Assembly: GCA_015179025.1 (NCBI GenBank)
Contig: WHUX01000031.1
Coordinates: 310,001 to 374,000, forward strand
Direction of reading: 5' to 3'
Origin: Terfezia claveryi
Taxonomy: Eukaryota; Ascomycota; Pezizomycetes; Pezizales; Pezizaceae
DNA: 64,000 bases
Part shown: piece by piece, positions 1-11,876 of the stretch
Layout of the letters: the number at the start of each line of letters is the position of its first letter
How positions within the stretch are numbered: position 1 is the first letter of the stretch
Position numbers and translations under genes: made by a program
The notes under the pieces: model-generated
Seen by the model: the letters and a program-made list of their open reading frames with translations, nothing else
Database searches by the model: none
What the model was told of the DNA's origin: nothing

Positions 1-811
1 TGGGTAGGACCTCTGCGTTGTGCCCGCCAGTCAACGGGTTCGCATCATCGACGTCAAACTCTGATGTCATGTCATCAGCTCCGTCGAGCCATCTGTAACG
101 ATCCGGATAGGGAGGCCTGGCCGTAATTTCAACTTGTTCCGCGGCAAGAAGTTGCTCAGGGCCGACTCTATTGGAATTTGGAACTACACTATGTCCATGT
201 GCCGGTCGAAACCCTGCATTACCGAGAAATGAATCTCCACTTTCTTGATGAGTGGCATTCCTGTTATGTACAGGTGGACTGAGGTAATTGGGATCTTTTG
301 AGCTATTATCGCCAACCATTGGGGCATGTTGTGGTGACGCAAGAGGTTCTCGTTCCGCTTCCTGGTCATTTGAGCCTGCCCGCTTCCCTGATGTATTTGG
401 GGTATGAACATAGGCTGGGCCTTCGAGCGAGCTGAGGCCTTGTTCCCTTGCGAGATCCGCCTCCACTTCGGCTAGGTAGCCGAATGGTAAGACTGTGGCC
501 CTTAAAGGGTCTGGCGGAAAAGCAGTGCCATGCTCAAATGCAATAGTCGCTGGTGGAGGTTTGCACGCATTGCCCAAAGCAGCTTGCACCTGTGCGGGAG
601 TTTGTCTTAACGTGACTGGGATAACAGGTAATCGAGGGGTATGTAATGGAAGAAGGGGTCCACTGGCTGCTTGTCGAAGGAAAGCTAACCTAAAGGATTT
701 TAATTTCTGCGTGTCACAGGAGGGGGCTATTCTGGAGAGATATGTGAGACTTACATTGTACGAATTTACTCCCAACGGTAACGACGCTGCGATAATGAAC
801 CTATCTTCACG
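1..811 (-). CDS. Partial open frame of unknown function, runs off left edge
   Basis: Reading the minus strand from 811 to 1 gives about 270 codons without a stop; an in-frame TGA lies just upstream (812-814). The only Met codons are far inside, so this would be an internal or 3' exon of a spliced gene, or a decayed one. The product is rich in Pro, Ser, Asn and Ala, ends at the window edge in an acidic stretch (D-G-A-D-D), and shows no domain I recognise. A possible upstream intron with a GTATGT donor lies near 880, with acceptors near 800-813, but I cannot confirm it. A 116-codon plus-strand frame at 495-845 overlaps and is probably its shadow. The length of the open frame is the main support; function is unknown. 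Confidence 0.4.
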
Positions 812-875
812 TCAATTTTGTCACCATGCATATTCGAATGCGTGAAAGCGAGCTCTGGTGAGCATGCAATTTGGC

Positions 876-1153
876 CATACATACTTTCCTATCCTTGGTA
901 CCTAACTGGCTGCCTCGATTTCACAAGTATGTTCCTTGACAAATACCTGAAGTGGTATTCAGGCCTTATATATGGCGTGTCTCGAGACGCTGAAAATGAC
1001 GCTGAAAGAACGTAAGTCAATACTCCGCATTCACGCTGGATCAGCAAATCTGGAGTTACCATACATACCTTTCTGTCCTTCTCACTCGGCACCTAACTGG
1101 GTTCGTTTCCTGGCTGGGTTGACAAATACCTGACGTGGTGTTCTGGCCCTTCA
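876..1153. repeat. Imperfect direct duplication (two ~92 bp copies)
   Basis: Segments 876-967 and 1059-1153 are similar in the same orientation. Both start near CCATACATAC and both contain TTGACAAATACCTGA followed by a GTGGT block. On the minus strand both carry AGGTATGTATGG-like sequence that resembles an intron donor, so this may be an exon/intron duplication upstream of the edge frame. Confidence 0.5.
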
Positions 1154-2690
1154 CCAATCAAGTCGACTTGTCAATGTTTCGACGCACCGGATCAGCCAAC
1201 TGGGCAGCTGGATCAGACCGTTCACCAGGCACGCAATGGTGGCCTTGGCGAATAAGTTACAAGTCACTAGTATTTACCCCTCTTTTGCGGAGCTTTGGTT
1301 CTGCCATCGTGTCCGCCGACTCGAGCCATCCTCGGCGTTCCTCCTTACCATAGATGGACGTGGAGATCGAGCTACTGGAGGAGATGATGGAGAAGAAGAG
1401 GGGAGAAGAAGACAGTAAAGATGTTGTGATGAGAGATGGGTCGGACATGTATGAAGGCCTATCTGGGTATGAGGATGGACGAGGCCCCGGTAAGGGTGAT
1501 ACCCCCAACTACCAAAAAAAGGCTGCACCACGTTTGGGAGCAAAAGCTGGCAAGATCTCCAGACCAGCCAAATACCCTCTATTGTCTTCTTTGGGAAAAC
1601 CTCGCCCTGACCGTCATGCTTTATTTCCCGTGAGCTGCTACACATTCCAGACACCCAATATTCGAACTCTAGGGGGATTCAATATTTCTACTTCTGGGTG
1701 TGTATAGCCTGATATTGCAGTACATAGGTACTTATATCTCACTTTGAGAAGCTGCCCGCCGTGGTACTGGTCTTAGTTTATATCATGAAGTAATGTTTTC
1801 CAATTTTCTATTAAATTCCCACCTAGGCTTAGATTTATGACAGAATTCCTGCAAGTGTAAGGGGATATGGCAAACTCGACAATATAGCGGTATTAAATCC
1901 GATTTGCATTGCAGCAGCCGCTGCCACCCATGACATAGATGCTTGCATAGTCCCACGGACCAAGAGGCAGTGTCAATCGTACTCGGAAGTGGAACTGGAG
2001 GAGGATGGTAATATTTCATTATTAAGTACATTTGAAGTCGCCAGTGCTGATGTATTTTCATCTTCCATGTACCTTCACTAAATTACTACATTTGTTAATC
2101 ACATTCCCGGGGAAGTCAAACCGTGATCTCGCCTCCGGAGGAATTTCATTATGCATTCCCTGGGCCAGCCTTCACAAGAATCGTGTGGCTTCCCGGGCAG
2201 GTCAGAACATATCCATTGAAAGCACCTGTAATCCCACACTGCACCTTTTTTATCATGGGTGAGTTTCTACGGTATTTACTGTCCCCGAATTACGGTGTTC
2301 CAAACACCTCCGTAACACTACACCATCGACAACTAGGATGGTTACCGTCGTTGTCAAGTTCGAGTTGGTTTTCTACTCTTAGAATCCTGCGAATCATTCA
2401 ATATGAGAATCGGCGTGCCACTACAACAAAGTGTAGTGGCAGCAAGCACAAAGAGTCAGGGTAAGTAACATGACCGAGTTAGGCTTTCAACTACAGTTAC
2501 CAACAGTACAGATGACGCTTGATACTGTTCTCGTGCCAAGACTCTAGGTATCTGTCGCGAAATAATTATTTCTGCTGCGCCAGCTAAGAGTCTGGTAGTA
2601 AACACCTCCGAAATTGACTCTAATTCAGCTCCGAGTTCGGAGCACAATGCCAACACGCTATGCAATAGGCTAGTGGCTTCGGAGCAGAAT
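1154..2690. other. Unassigned sequence, no convincing gene
   Basis: The best frame is 1354-1707 (+), 117 codons, with an acidic N-terminus starting MDVEIELLEE. Overlapping minus-strand frames at 1257-1654 are of similar length, and none has a recognisable domain. From about 1710 to 2690 only short frames occur. I see no transposon ends here. Confidence 0.3.
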
Positions 2691-2800
2691 ATGTAATACA
2701 AGCCTCTACTGAATACAAGCCTATATTGTTGCGAGCGAGCTTATACTGCTCCCAGCAAGCCCATACTGCCCCGAGCGAGCCCATACTGCCCTATTCCTCT
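2690..2800. repeat. Short array of ~18-19 bp repeats
   Basis: Four or five imperfect units of the type gagcgagcccatactgccc are in tandem. A related set (gcaatataagctc units) lies at about 3765-3815, on the other side of the 177-bp array. Confidence 0.55.
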
Positions 2801-2836
2801 AGAAATTGATCCACTTGTGCCCAATTGCTGATCAAA

Positions 2837-3745
2837 TCGCTGCTTCAAGACTGTAACACTGTATAGTTGATATCCTATGTATAGGCGCTTATAACCTCCC
2901 CTCTTGCCCCCCCCCCCCCAACTATCATAAATGTACACCTGAACTCCGGAATAGCTTGCTAGCTCCCTAATTCACAAGTTAATCAGATAGCCAAAGAAAA
3001 TCTTGCTCCGGGAGCAAACCGCTGCTCCAAGAAGTGGATAGTTAAGATCCTATGTATTAGCGCTCATGACCCCCCCCCCCCCCCCCACTCCCCTCCAACT
3101 TTCATAAATGTACACCTGAACTCCGGAATAGCTTGCTAGCTCCCTAATTCACAGGTTAATCAGATAGCCAAAGAAAATCTTGCTTCGGGAGCAAACCGCT
3201 GCTCCAAGAAGTGGATAGTTAAGATCCTATGTATTAGCGCTCATGACCCCCCCCCCCCCCCCACTCCCCTCCAACTTTCATAAATGTACACCTGAACTCC
3301 GGAATAGCTTGCTAGCTCCCTAATTCACAAGTTAATCAGATAGCCAAAGAAAATCTTGCTCCGGGAGCAAACCGCTGCTCCAAGAAGTGGATAGTTAAGA
3401 TCCTATGTATTAGCGCTCATGACCCCCCCCCCCCCCCCCCACTCCCCTCCAACTTTCATAAATGTACACCTGAACTCCGGAATAGCTTGCTAGCTCCCTA
3501 ATTCACAGGTTAATCAGATAGCCAAAGAAAATCTTGCTTCGGGAGCAAATCGCTGCTCCAAGAAGTGGATAGTTGATATTCTATGTATTAGCGCTCATGA
3601 CCCACCCCCCCCCACTCCCCTCCAACTATCATATATGTACACCTGAACTCCGGAATAGCTTGCTAGCTCCCTAGTTCACAGGTTAAAAAGAATAGCCAAA
3701 GAAAATCCTGCTCTAGGAGCAAATCACTGCTCCGAGACTATAATA
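2837..3745. repeat. ~177 bp satellite, about five units
   Basis: The landmark GAACTCCGGAATAGC recurs at 2941, 3118, 3294, 3472 and 3644, giving spacings of 177, 176, 178 and 172 bp. Each unit has a poly-C tract of variable length (about 8-20 C) next to ACTCCCCTCCAACT. Most of the length variation is in this tract. The last unit is the most diverged. Confidence 0.9.
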
Positions 3746-3904
3746 CAGTGGTAGTTGAATGCACGGAGCAATATAAGCTCGAGGCAATATAAGCTCACTC
3801 GCAGCAATATAGGCTCGTTTGTTTGGTAGTTATAGAGCTCGTTCAGCTCGCTCTGAGGATCTAGAAGCAAGTATCCGGACCATATTGGACAGAATCTAGC
3901 CCGA

Positions 3905-4765
3905 GCATGAATACTCATGCCGGAGATGTCTGAATTCGCATGTTCGAGATGTCTGAATTCACATGCCGGAGATGTGTGAATATTCGCATGTTCGAGATAT
4001 ATGAATACACATGACGGAGATGTGTGAATACACATGCCGGAGATATCTGAATTCTCATGTTGGAGATATCTGAATGCTCATGCCGGAGATGTCTGAATTC
4101 TCATGCCGGAGATATCTGAATGCTCTTGCCAGAGATGTGTGAATACTCATGCCGGAGATATCTGAATGCTCTTGCCGGAGATGTTTGAATTCGCATGTTC
4201 GAGATGTGTGAATACTCATGCCGGAGATGTCTGAATTCGCATGCCGGAGATGTGTGAATGCTTATGCCGGAGATGTCTGAATGCTCATGCCGGAGATGTC
4301 TGAATGCTCATGCCGGAGATGTCTGAATTCGCATGCCGGAGATGTGTGAATGCTCATGCCGGAGATGTCTGAATGCTCATGCCGGAGATGTCTGAATTCG
4401 CATGTTCGAGATGTCTGAATGCTTATGCCGGAGATGTCTGAATGCTCATGCCGGAGATGTCTGAATGCTCATGCCGGAGATGTCTGAATGCTCATGCCGG
4501 AGATGTCTGAATGCTCATGCTGGAGATGTGTGAATGCTCATGCCGGAGATGTCTGAATGCTCATGCCGGAGATGTCTGAATTCCATGTTCGAGATGTCTG
4601 AATGCTCATACCGGAGATGTCTGAATGCTCATACCGGAGACGCCCGAATGCCCATGCCGGAGATGTCTGAATTCGCATGTTCGAGATGTCTGAATGCTCA
4701 TGCCGGAGATGTCTGAATTCTCATGCCGGAGATGTGTGAATTCGCATGTTCGAGATGTCAGATTC
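3905..4765. repeat. 23-bp minisatellite, about 37 units
   Basis: The unit is close to CTGAATGCTCATGCCGGAGA plus TGT. Variants alternate GCTCATGCCGG with ATTCGCATGTTCG. The period of 23 is not a multiple of three, so short frames inside it are accidental. There are no unique spacers, so it is not a CRISPR array. A detached block of about three units lies at 5699-5772, beyond the 18-bp array. Confidence 0.9.
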
Positions 4766-4929
4766 TCTCCATCATGTCCTGTATCTAGTTGCTCTAGGCA
4801 ATAAATACCTCTTTCCCGAATATCTGCTCGAGTGTAGCTCAGACTGCCTCGCACCTGCATTTGGATATGTCGCCTCCCATTAGACTCTGGTTTCGCCCAA
4901 GTCCCCGTCGCCCCATCTAGACTCTGGTC

Positions 4930-5530
4930 TCGCCCAAGTCGCCTGCTCGCCTCGCTTACCTTGCTCGCTTTGCTTGCCCTGCTCGCTTTGCTTTTCCTGC
5001 TCGCCTTGCTTGCCTTGCCTGCCTTGCCTGCCTTGCCTGCCTTGCTCGCTTTGCTTGCCCTGCTCGCCTTGCTCGCCTTGCTTGCCTTGCCTGCCTCGCT
5101 TTCCCTGCTCGCTTTGCTTGCCTTGCTTGCCGTGCCTGCCCTGCTCGCCTTGCTTGCCTTGCTGCCTCGCTTGCCCTGCTCGCTTTGCTTGCCCTGCTCG
5201 CTTTGCTTGCCCTGCTCGCTTTGCTTGCCCTGCTCGCTTTGCTTGCCCTGCTCGCTTTGCTTGCCCTGCTCGCTTTGCTTGCCCTGCTCGCTTTGCTTGC
5301 CCTGCTCGCTTTGCTTGCCCTGCTCGCTTTGCTTGCCCTGCTCGCTTTGCTTGCCCTGCTCGCTTTGCTTGCCCTGCTCGCTTTGCTTGCCCTGCTCGCC
5401 TTGCTTGCCTTGCCTGCCTTGCCTGCCTTGCCTGCCCTGCTCGCCTTGCTTGCCTTGCCTGCTTTGCTCGCCTCGCTTGCTCGCCTCGCTTGCCCTGCTT
5501 GCCTTGCTCGTGCCTGCCTCGCCCTGCTCG
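4930..5530. repeat. 18-bp minisatellite
   Basis: The core, about 5175-5400, is some twelve nearly identical copies of CCTGCTCGCTTTGCTTGC, flanked by degenerate TGCCT/CTCGC units. Because 18 is a multiple of three and the unit has no stop in several frames, long Ala/Gln/Arg and Leu/Ala/Cys frames open on both strands. I treat these as artefacts. The array splits the 23-bp minisatellite from its detached block at 5699-5772. Confidence 0.9.
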
Positions 5531-5698
5531 CTCCTGCCTCCCCTCCCATCGGTGGTTTGGATATGTCGTCCCGCTCGACACTGGCCTTGTTGGAGCTCTG
5601 GTCTCGCCCCTAGCTCGTAGCCCTCCTAGCTGACCCCCGACACCCGAGTAAGCCCACTTACGCGAGTGCTGGCCTTGCCCCGCCACCGATTCATAACA

Positions 5699-5772
5699 AT
5701 ACTCATGTTTGAGATATCTGAATACTCATGCTGGAGACGTGTGAATTCGCATGCCGGAGATGTCTGAATACT
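5699..5772. repeat. Detached block of the 23-bp minisatellite
   Basis: About three units (ctcatgctggagacgtgtg, tcgcatgccggagatgtct) match the array at 3905-4765. Confidence 0.75.
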
Positions 5773-5834
5773 CGGCTATCAATATTCAATCCTATAGTGT
5801 ATGTTCTCTCCGCTAGGAGTGGAATACCTCTATA

Positions 5835-5950
5835 CCTGAGCAGGATTGTATGACCTGGAGCAGGACTGGAGCAGGAGTAGATGAGCTGGAGCAAGATTAT
5901 ATGACCTTGAGCAGGATTTTATGAGCCAGAGAAAGGTTTTATAGCTCTGA
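5835..5950. repeat. Degenerate GGAGCAGGATT-type tandem repeats
   Basis: The motif (g)agcaggattntatga(cc/gc) recurs four to five times with irregular spacing of about 20-30 bp. No coding potential is seen. Confidence 0.6.
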
Positions 5951-6228
5951 AAGGTCTGCTCTGGGCATTGTGGAGCTGGGCGGAGCAAAGCAAAGGTATG
6001 GGCTAAACAAAGTGCTGTTGTTCTGTGTCAGTATTTGCTCCATTATCATAGAAAAAAAAAAAAAAAAATATGAAATGCAGCTCATAACAACGCTAGTACC
6101 TCCGAAACAGGCTATGCACACGCTAACATCTCCGGGAATCTTGGCACCGGAGATGATTTCGGAGATGATTTCGGAGGTGTATAGTCCCAGACTCTCTTCT
6201 GATTAAATCGCAGAAGCGAATGCCAAGA

Positions 6229-6774
6229 TCAGGCTAGAGTCTGGGTACGAGAACAGCTTGATACAAGCATATCGTCCGGACGGCGAAGAATATGCTTATA
6301 ACCAAATATATTCTTATATCACGAGAAAATGAGTAAGTATAGAATAAATTCGGAAAAGTTGCGGAATAGCATCATCAATATGACAGAAGTATACAGGAGA
6401 AAATAAAAGATATACGGAAGTACAGGGCCCAGAATCTCAAGAGGAGGAGAGCCATAATTTGCAAAGTAGCGATTGTGTATTGAGCTTCGTTATGTCGTAT
6501 AAATTCTTCTATGTTATTGTAAACGTTGCAGAGCGGGGTTATTTCGTGCCAACCAGACTAGGTTTTTCTTATCGATAAGCCTCTTTGAGGCTTACTGTAG
6601 TACATCGCCTGATACAAGCATACTATGGTGACTAAGCGAAAAAAATAAGAATATTCTAGTGTCCAAAATATGCTTATTCACTATGTGGGACCGGCGGATT
6701 GTATGCGATATATCCTTATATCTGGTATGCTTGTATCGAGCATATGTAGGCGGGGCTGTTGTGCCAACCAGACT
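6229..6774. mobile_element. MITE-like element, TAGTCTGGTTGGCAC family
   Basis: The right end is a clear GTGCCAACCAGACTA (6760-6774). A decayed left end reads AGTCTGGGTACGAG at about 6229. Inside are paired ACAAGCATA / TATGCTTGT subterminal repeats, including GATACAAGCATAC and its complement at about 6611 and 6727. The block GGTGACTAAGC and a following aataagaatattct block recur in the copy at 28811-29605. There is no coding frame. A second right-end motif lies inside at 6546-6560. Confidence 0.6.
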
Positions 6775-9334
6775 ACACTCAACAGTTCGACCTAATTGTT
6801 CCCCATTACCACAGCCGATACGCCATAATATAATTGAACACATTTTATCAAACATAGTTAGCAGGGTGCACTATGTAGAAACAATTGAGTCAGTGCTGTA
6901 TATCAAGTGAGCTTTGAAAGACAAGGATTAGCGACGATTTGTAGCTATCCGAGCCTCAACAGGAAGGAATAAAACATGACAGAGGTCAACCATGGCTTAT
7001 ACTATGTTACATATTCCACTGTCATTCATCAGACTGAACTGTCATCGTTGTAAACCACAATCACACGCATAATGTAAAAAATCGTGTTGGAACAAGTCTG
7101 CTCGGCAGCTACACCACCGCTCTCGAAATTGGCAATTCTGAACATCCACCGTAGGCTAACAGTCCCATGGGTCGAAACCACTTATCAGATATCACGGCCC
7201 TAACTCATAACTCTCAGTGTACGTCTGTTGGGTACTCGACGTTCCATCACATCCCGGTCATTCCACATACACCACAGGAGCCGCAGGAGGACATTCCAAG
7301 GGCTCTCAGGGGGTTCTCCAGTTTATCAGGGAATCAATGACAAAGTAATGTCAGGTGAGTTGGCGAAACACTCCAGTGTGCTCATAAACTCACGTACTCC
7401 TATTTGCTTCCCTAGAGTGCTTACTGCAATTTCCCTTGTGACTGTAGTTAAGCATAGACTGACTTACATTATGAAAATCCCAGCGGTTTTAATAGTCACA
7501 GAACGCTTAGCCGGAGATACGATACGCACTGGATAATTATAAAAAATATGAAAACCTACTGCCAGGAGTGCAGGGACTAGTGCCGGCACTGACACAGACA
7601 AGTAGCCTCAGGTTGTTGCTAGCGAAGACCCAGACTATTTTCTATAGCCTCTGGCCGAATCTAGCACACAGCAGTTAACAGTCACCGGAAGGAGTCAACT
7701 GTGCCTACACTGCGACAGTCCCAGAGATGAAAAATCCCGGATGATGGGGCTGAAATGGCCTACAGGGCAATTGAGATGCCCCAACAAGGAGGTGGGCCAT
7801 GAACAGGTTTCGAACATGCGGGCTCGGAGTTTGTTCGACAGCCCTGGGTAGCTTCTCTAAAGGGGATCGAATATGAGAAGTTTGAGTGTACCCACAACAC
7901 CCAACGCCGAGTGCAAATCACGACGGTTGTCCCCTGGCACACAATCGTGCGATTTGGCGACCAGCTTTGTAAGGTTCTTACTGAATCTGTGGATGACACA
8001 AACATCAATCAATGGAGTCCCACTTTTGGGCAGAGGATTAGGAACATCACTTCCGTAGAGTGCATCTATCAATTTGCGTCACACAAATCTAATGCAGTCC
8101 CTTCACGCCTAGAACTTCATTAAGACGTAAGGTAACTCACCGTGCTTGGCATATTCTTAATGCTAACATTCTGGTGTTCTAGGCAGCACAGACATGAAAG
8201 ACTACGTTTTGTCGACCACGTGGGAGCTAGGTGCTAGTGGATGTTGAGTACCGTGTGGTACTGTAGTATTAAAAAAGTGTTGGCTCCTTCTCAAAAGGAT
8301 TCACGGCGATTGTCTCTATGACTCCCGAGCGTTGGACATTTGCTCGTAATAACTCCGTGATTGGGTTGCCAGCAATAATCATGTCAATTCAGCACTAAAT
8401 TCCCGAAGTCGAACATTCGGATCCACCACATCATCGTGAAAGGGAAAGAGACAAGGGGCCTGATGGAAGACCGAATCCTCCCTCCTCTGACCACGGGATA
8501 AAACTGGACATCAAGGCCATTGTTTTGGGGACTGAAGCATGGTAGGGGTGTTTAGGGAACAGAGCGTACATATGGCTGTACCACCGTGGTCGTACTTATA
8601 TTAGCAATCTACATGGTTTGGAGACTGGAATAGCGACCCCCCTCCGTGTTTTTCCATAGTGAGAATCATAATATACAGATAATAAATGCTTGAAACTCGT
8701 TGGTATCCCAAGTTCAGTGCTTGTCATCATGATTGGTATTTACAGCTTTTGACATCTCCACGAAGGAAGTAACTCCAAGGTCTGCGGAACAAATCAAGGA
8801 CAAAGTTTTGAACATCCGGAGATAGGAGGTCTAATCCCCGGTGGTGGCGACACGTGCTAACTATTCCATTTCGTAACAGTGTTTGGCACAGCCTCACCAA
8901 GTTGCTCAGAAAATTTCCTCCCTTCCCCGATACACTGCCCTGGATCGGGAGGAAACCCCTACTCCACACCCTGTCACCACCAAGCCCCACGAGTGTCTCA
9001 GCAGACTATACACAGTTGTCAAAAATCTCTCCTGGGACCTATAACCGAATGTTATTGCGTCGCCAGAATACTCCCCTTAGAACCTGATGCGGGTAAAAAA
9101 TATACCAAAGTATAAACATGACATGATCCTGAAGAATTTTCACAAAAGCCTCAAAAGAAATCTCAAGACACCTTGTCTCATGGCCAGGTACAGGTGGAAT
9201 GCTTAGAGGATTGCTTTTGGTACTTGTTTACCCAGCTGGCATAACGCAGTGGGTGGGGGAGGGAGAGAGAGAAAAAGAGAGAGAGAGGAGGGAAAGAAAG
9301 AAAACTGGATCAGAGGAGATATCACGAGTCCCTT
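6775..9334. other. Unassigned sequence
   Basis: Only short frames of up to about 100 codons on both strands, none with a recognisable domain. A purine-rich GA tract sits at about 9255-9303. I see no transposon ends. Confidence 0.3.
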
Positions 9335-9720
9335 TGTTAGAATGCCGTGCATGTCATGTCACAAGCAATTTCGCCCATACCTACCTAGCTATGCCACAAG
9401 ACAAACCTCGTTCAGCATATATGGCGTGCGCCATACATATGGTATGCTTCACAACATATATGGCGCATACAAGTACATATATCTTGTTCATTTCCTACTA
9501 GATAGATAGATAGATTTCATCTACACGAGTTCGGAGCTTAATACAAAGCCCTTCTATCTCTGCACTGTTCACACGGCTTCACATATTGATATTGATATTC
9601 GTATATTCCTTTACTGGACTCACGACTCACTCTGATCACCTATTCTCATACACCCTACGGTACCACACTGGAATGTACATTACTCTGGATTCCAGTGGCT
9701 CGTGATGGACACTTTATTGG
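9335..9720 (+). mobile_element. Decayed solo-LTR-like repeat (TGTTAGAATGCCG family)
   Basis: It starts TGTTAGAATGCCGTGCATG and contains ATATGGCGTGC and ACATATATCTTGTTC blocks. Related copies lie at 43100-43640 (+) and 58448-58983 (-); the last has a target duplication, supporting an LTR identity. A short TAGA microsatellite lies at about 9499-9515. The 3' boundary is uncertain. Confidence 0.5.
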
Positions 9721-9970
9721 GGCAATATATGAATAAGGTGTTTGCTATAAATTATACAATAAATTTTCTCACGGGTTCGGGCCTTAGCATCGGTAATAGG
9801 GCCTGAATAGGGCTATGGGGCCCAGAGCAATTTCCTATAACGTATAGCTAATATGTGAGACTCAGGTATTTAGGCTAGCGGATAAACATAGGGTTTTGGG
9901 AATTATTGTCTCAGTCTGAAGTTGATTAATTATTACCTTGAACTTTCTGGATCCGGTACCCCTTTTCCTT

Positions 9971-10620
9971 TTTTTTTAAAAAAAGAAATACTCCTTACTC
10001 CATTCAATCCCAGTAAGGGGACCATGAGGCCACCCGGAAACGCGGGTGGATTCAGGACAAGGAAGGTTAATCTGCCAGGCCCGGCGCCTATATACCGCAA
10101 ATTAACAAATAACAAACTTAAGAGCCCAAGGGGCAGGAAAAATCCAACCCCATATAGTGTAATAGAAAAAATGGAAGAAAGAGTCATGAAACCATAGAAG
10201 AAAGTGTCGTGAAGCAGCAAAATGTCGTGAAACGAGATTACCCCAATTCCAAATCCATCTCAGGGGCCACCCCTGCCGGCCATCTGTCTGTACAGGAAAT
10301 TGAAAAAAGCCTCTACCGCATCCTAGGCCTTATCCTCCTCCTCTTTAATCCATATGGGACGGTTGATGTCCTCCCAGTCCTTGATACTGCATCCGGTACC
10401 CTAGAACAGCGTCAATCATCGAACGAATACAAATCTTCCACCTCAATTGTTTGATGCAAATACCAAACCTCCGAGCTTCGTAAATCGTATAGTATTCTCC
10501 AGTGGTATTCATGAGAGATGGGGGAACGTTTCCGCCGAGTATCATACCGTAGTCTCGAGACGGTTTGGCCATGGCTCTCAGAGTATTTTGACGTCTCAGG
10601 CCAGGCGTGAAATTTAACAA
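9971..10620 (-). mobile_element. 5'-truncated Tad-like LINE copy
   Basis: In minus orientation it ends in an A-rich tail at about 9971-9990, preceded by the two conserved stem-loops (CCACCCG/CGGGTGG at 10031-10050). Upstream is the 3' UTR marker GGCGCCTATATACCGC, seen here on the plus strand. From about 10262 sequence matches the very end of LINE ORF2 (relict of the E-A-F-F-G-F-L-Y terminus). Stops and frameshifts make it non-coding. Confidence 0.75.
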
Positions 10621-10799
10621 CTCTCTCTATTATAGACCCGAAAGCTATTAATCCGGAAGTCTATATAACGCCAGAAGACCTCATAGTTGAGGAAAAGCTG
10701 CTTTGCGTATTTGAATGAAGTGACTATGGAGGGAGATTTGCCTCTGGTGATTGCGGGATATTCAGAATGATGACTGCCATGGTCTATACAGATATGTAG

Positions 10800-10855
10800 C
10801 GTACGCAGTTATCTATTGAATCATGCAATTCTCGCGAGCCGGCTCGTCTCCAGGC
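10800..10855. mobile_element. Single end of a hAT-like repeat
   Basis: CAATTCTCGCGAGCCGGCTC followed by CAGGCCTA matches the right end of the hAT-type element at 60082-60641. I found no matching left end nearby, so this is a fragment. Confidence 0.5.
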
Positions 10856-11163
10856 CTACCCGATGTCTCGTCCCAGGCGTGACCCCACCATCCCTCCTCT
10901 CCCTTTGTAGTTTTCCGCATAACTTGCTCGGCCGTCTGAAATCACCCCAATTCCTTTACCATCTCTGAAGGCGAGTTTCCACTTCCTCTAAACCTTTTCC
11001 CTAGTTTTGTAGGTTTGAAGGATTTGATGTAAATGATCTATCTGATGTGCAGCTGGCTAGAATGCCGGATTGCAGGTCATGCAAAGGAATAGTCCCTAAT
11101 GTACGTGATGTGAACATTAACAGATAACAACACGATGAACAACATTGATAAAATCCTGACATC

Positions 11164-11168
11164 GTAAC
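11164..11168. repeat. Target-site duplication of the copia element, left
   Basis: GTAAC directly before the 5' LTR is repeated at 26013-26017 directly after the 3' LTR. Confidence 0.9.
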
Positions 11169-11710
11169 TGTTGGAACGCACATCCGGCACACCCGCTATC
11201 CAGGAAAAGGATCACCGCCGCCGGTAACCACCAACGCCGTCAACCACCGATATTGCCGAAACCACCACTTTTCAGCTGAACGCAAGAGTCATACTATCGT
11301 ATACACAATCATCTTACGTTCGTACATACGCAATCATTATTATTAATTATTTGCGTATGTTGGGTTGAGTCAAACTCTGGTTGCCACCCGGTTGTCGGTC
11401 GTCGCGCATTTCCTTGATTCTTATTGGCCGATTAACACATCCCTGCGCTTGTCTTTTACCCTGAGTTTCCATGTATATAGACACCGCTCCGGACCTGTAT
11501 TCTCGTCAATTAAGCAAGTCTTCAATTCGCCTCGTTCTCACTCGCATTGCTCTTCTCCTAGTTCTATTATCCACTTCGCGTTTTACCATCCGCTCCAGTA
11601 GGTTCATTACTAGAGAATCTGCTCATACCCGTGCTCGCTGCCGTTGCTGCTGCCGCCTCGCTAGAATCACTTCCGCTGCCTAACAAGTTATCCCCACATA
11701 TCTTCTGTTA
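11169..11710 (+). repeat. Copia 5' LTR (542 bp)
   Basis: Runs from TGTTGGAACGCACATCC to CTTCTGTTA. It differs from the 3' LTR by about 12 substitutions (~2%, mostly transitions) plus an 8-bp indel (CTTCTCCT-type, near 11551), which explains 542 versus 534 bp. Two other decayed LTRs of this broad family occur at 29606-29880 (+) and 45609-46080 (-). Confidence 0.92.
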
Positions 11711-11728
11711 GGTTATGAGCCCGGCTTG
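11711..11728 (+). other. Primer-binding site, initiator-Met half-tRNA type
   Basis: GGTTATGAGCCCGGCTTG starts immediately after the LTR. Its complement contains GGGCTCATAACC, the anticodon-arm sequence of eukaryotic initiator tRNA-Met. Priming from an internal tRNA cut is known for several copia-type elements, including Drosophila copia. Confidence 0.75.
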
Positions 11729-11876
11729 ACGCCAGGTTCTACCGAAGCTCTGTTAGCACTCTGCGCTCCGCTTTGCACTACGAACAAACGAACGAATTTA
11801 ATTAATCTTAATCGATTAATTACCCTCTTCTGTCTAAACGAATAATTCCGAATTATCCGCTTGTACAACGAGCACA

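Noticed and set aside
1257..1707. Host gene with overlapping frames on both strands
   Set aside because: Frames of 117-126 codons occur on both strands with no motif, so neither can be supported.
3905..4765. CRISPR-like regular array
   Set aside because: Units follow each other directly without unique spacers, and the organism is a fungus.
4880..5686. Long Ala/Gln/Arg-rich and Leu/Ala/Cys-rich frames on both strands
   Set aside because: They are produced by the 18-bp tandem repeat, whose period is a multiple of three and lacks stops in several frames on each strand.
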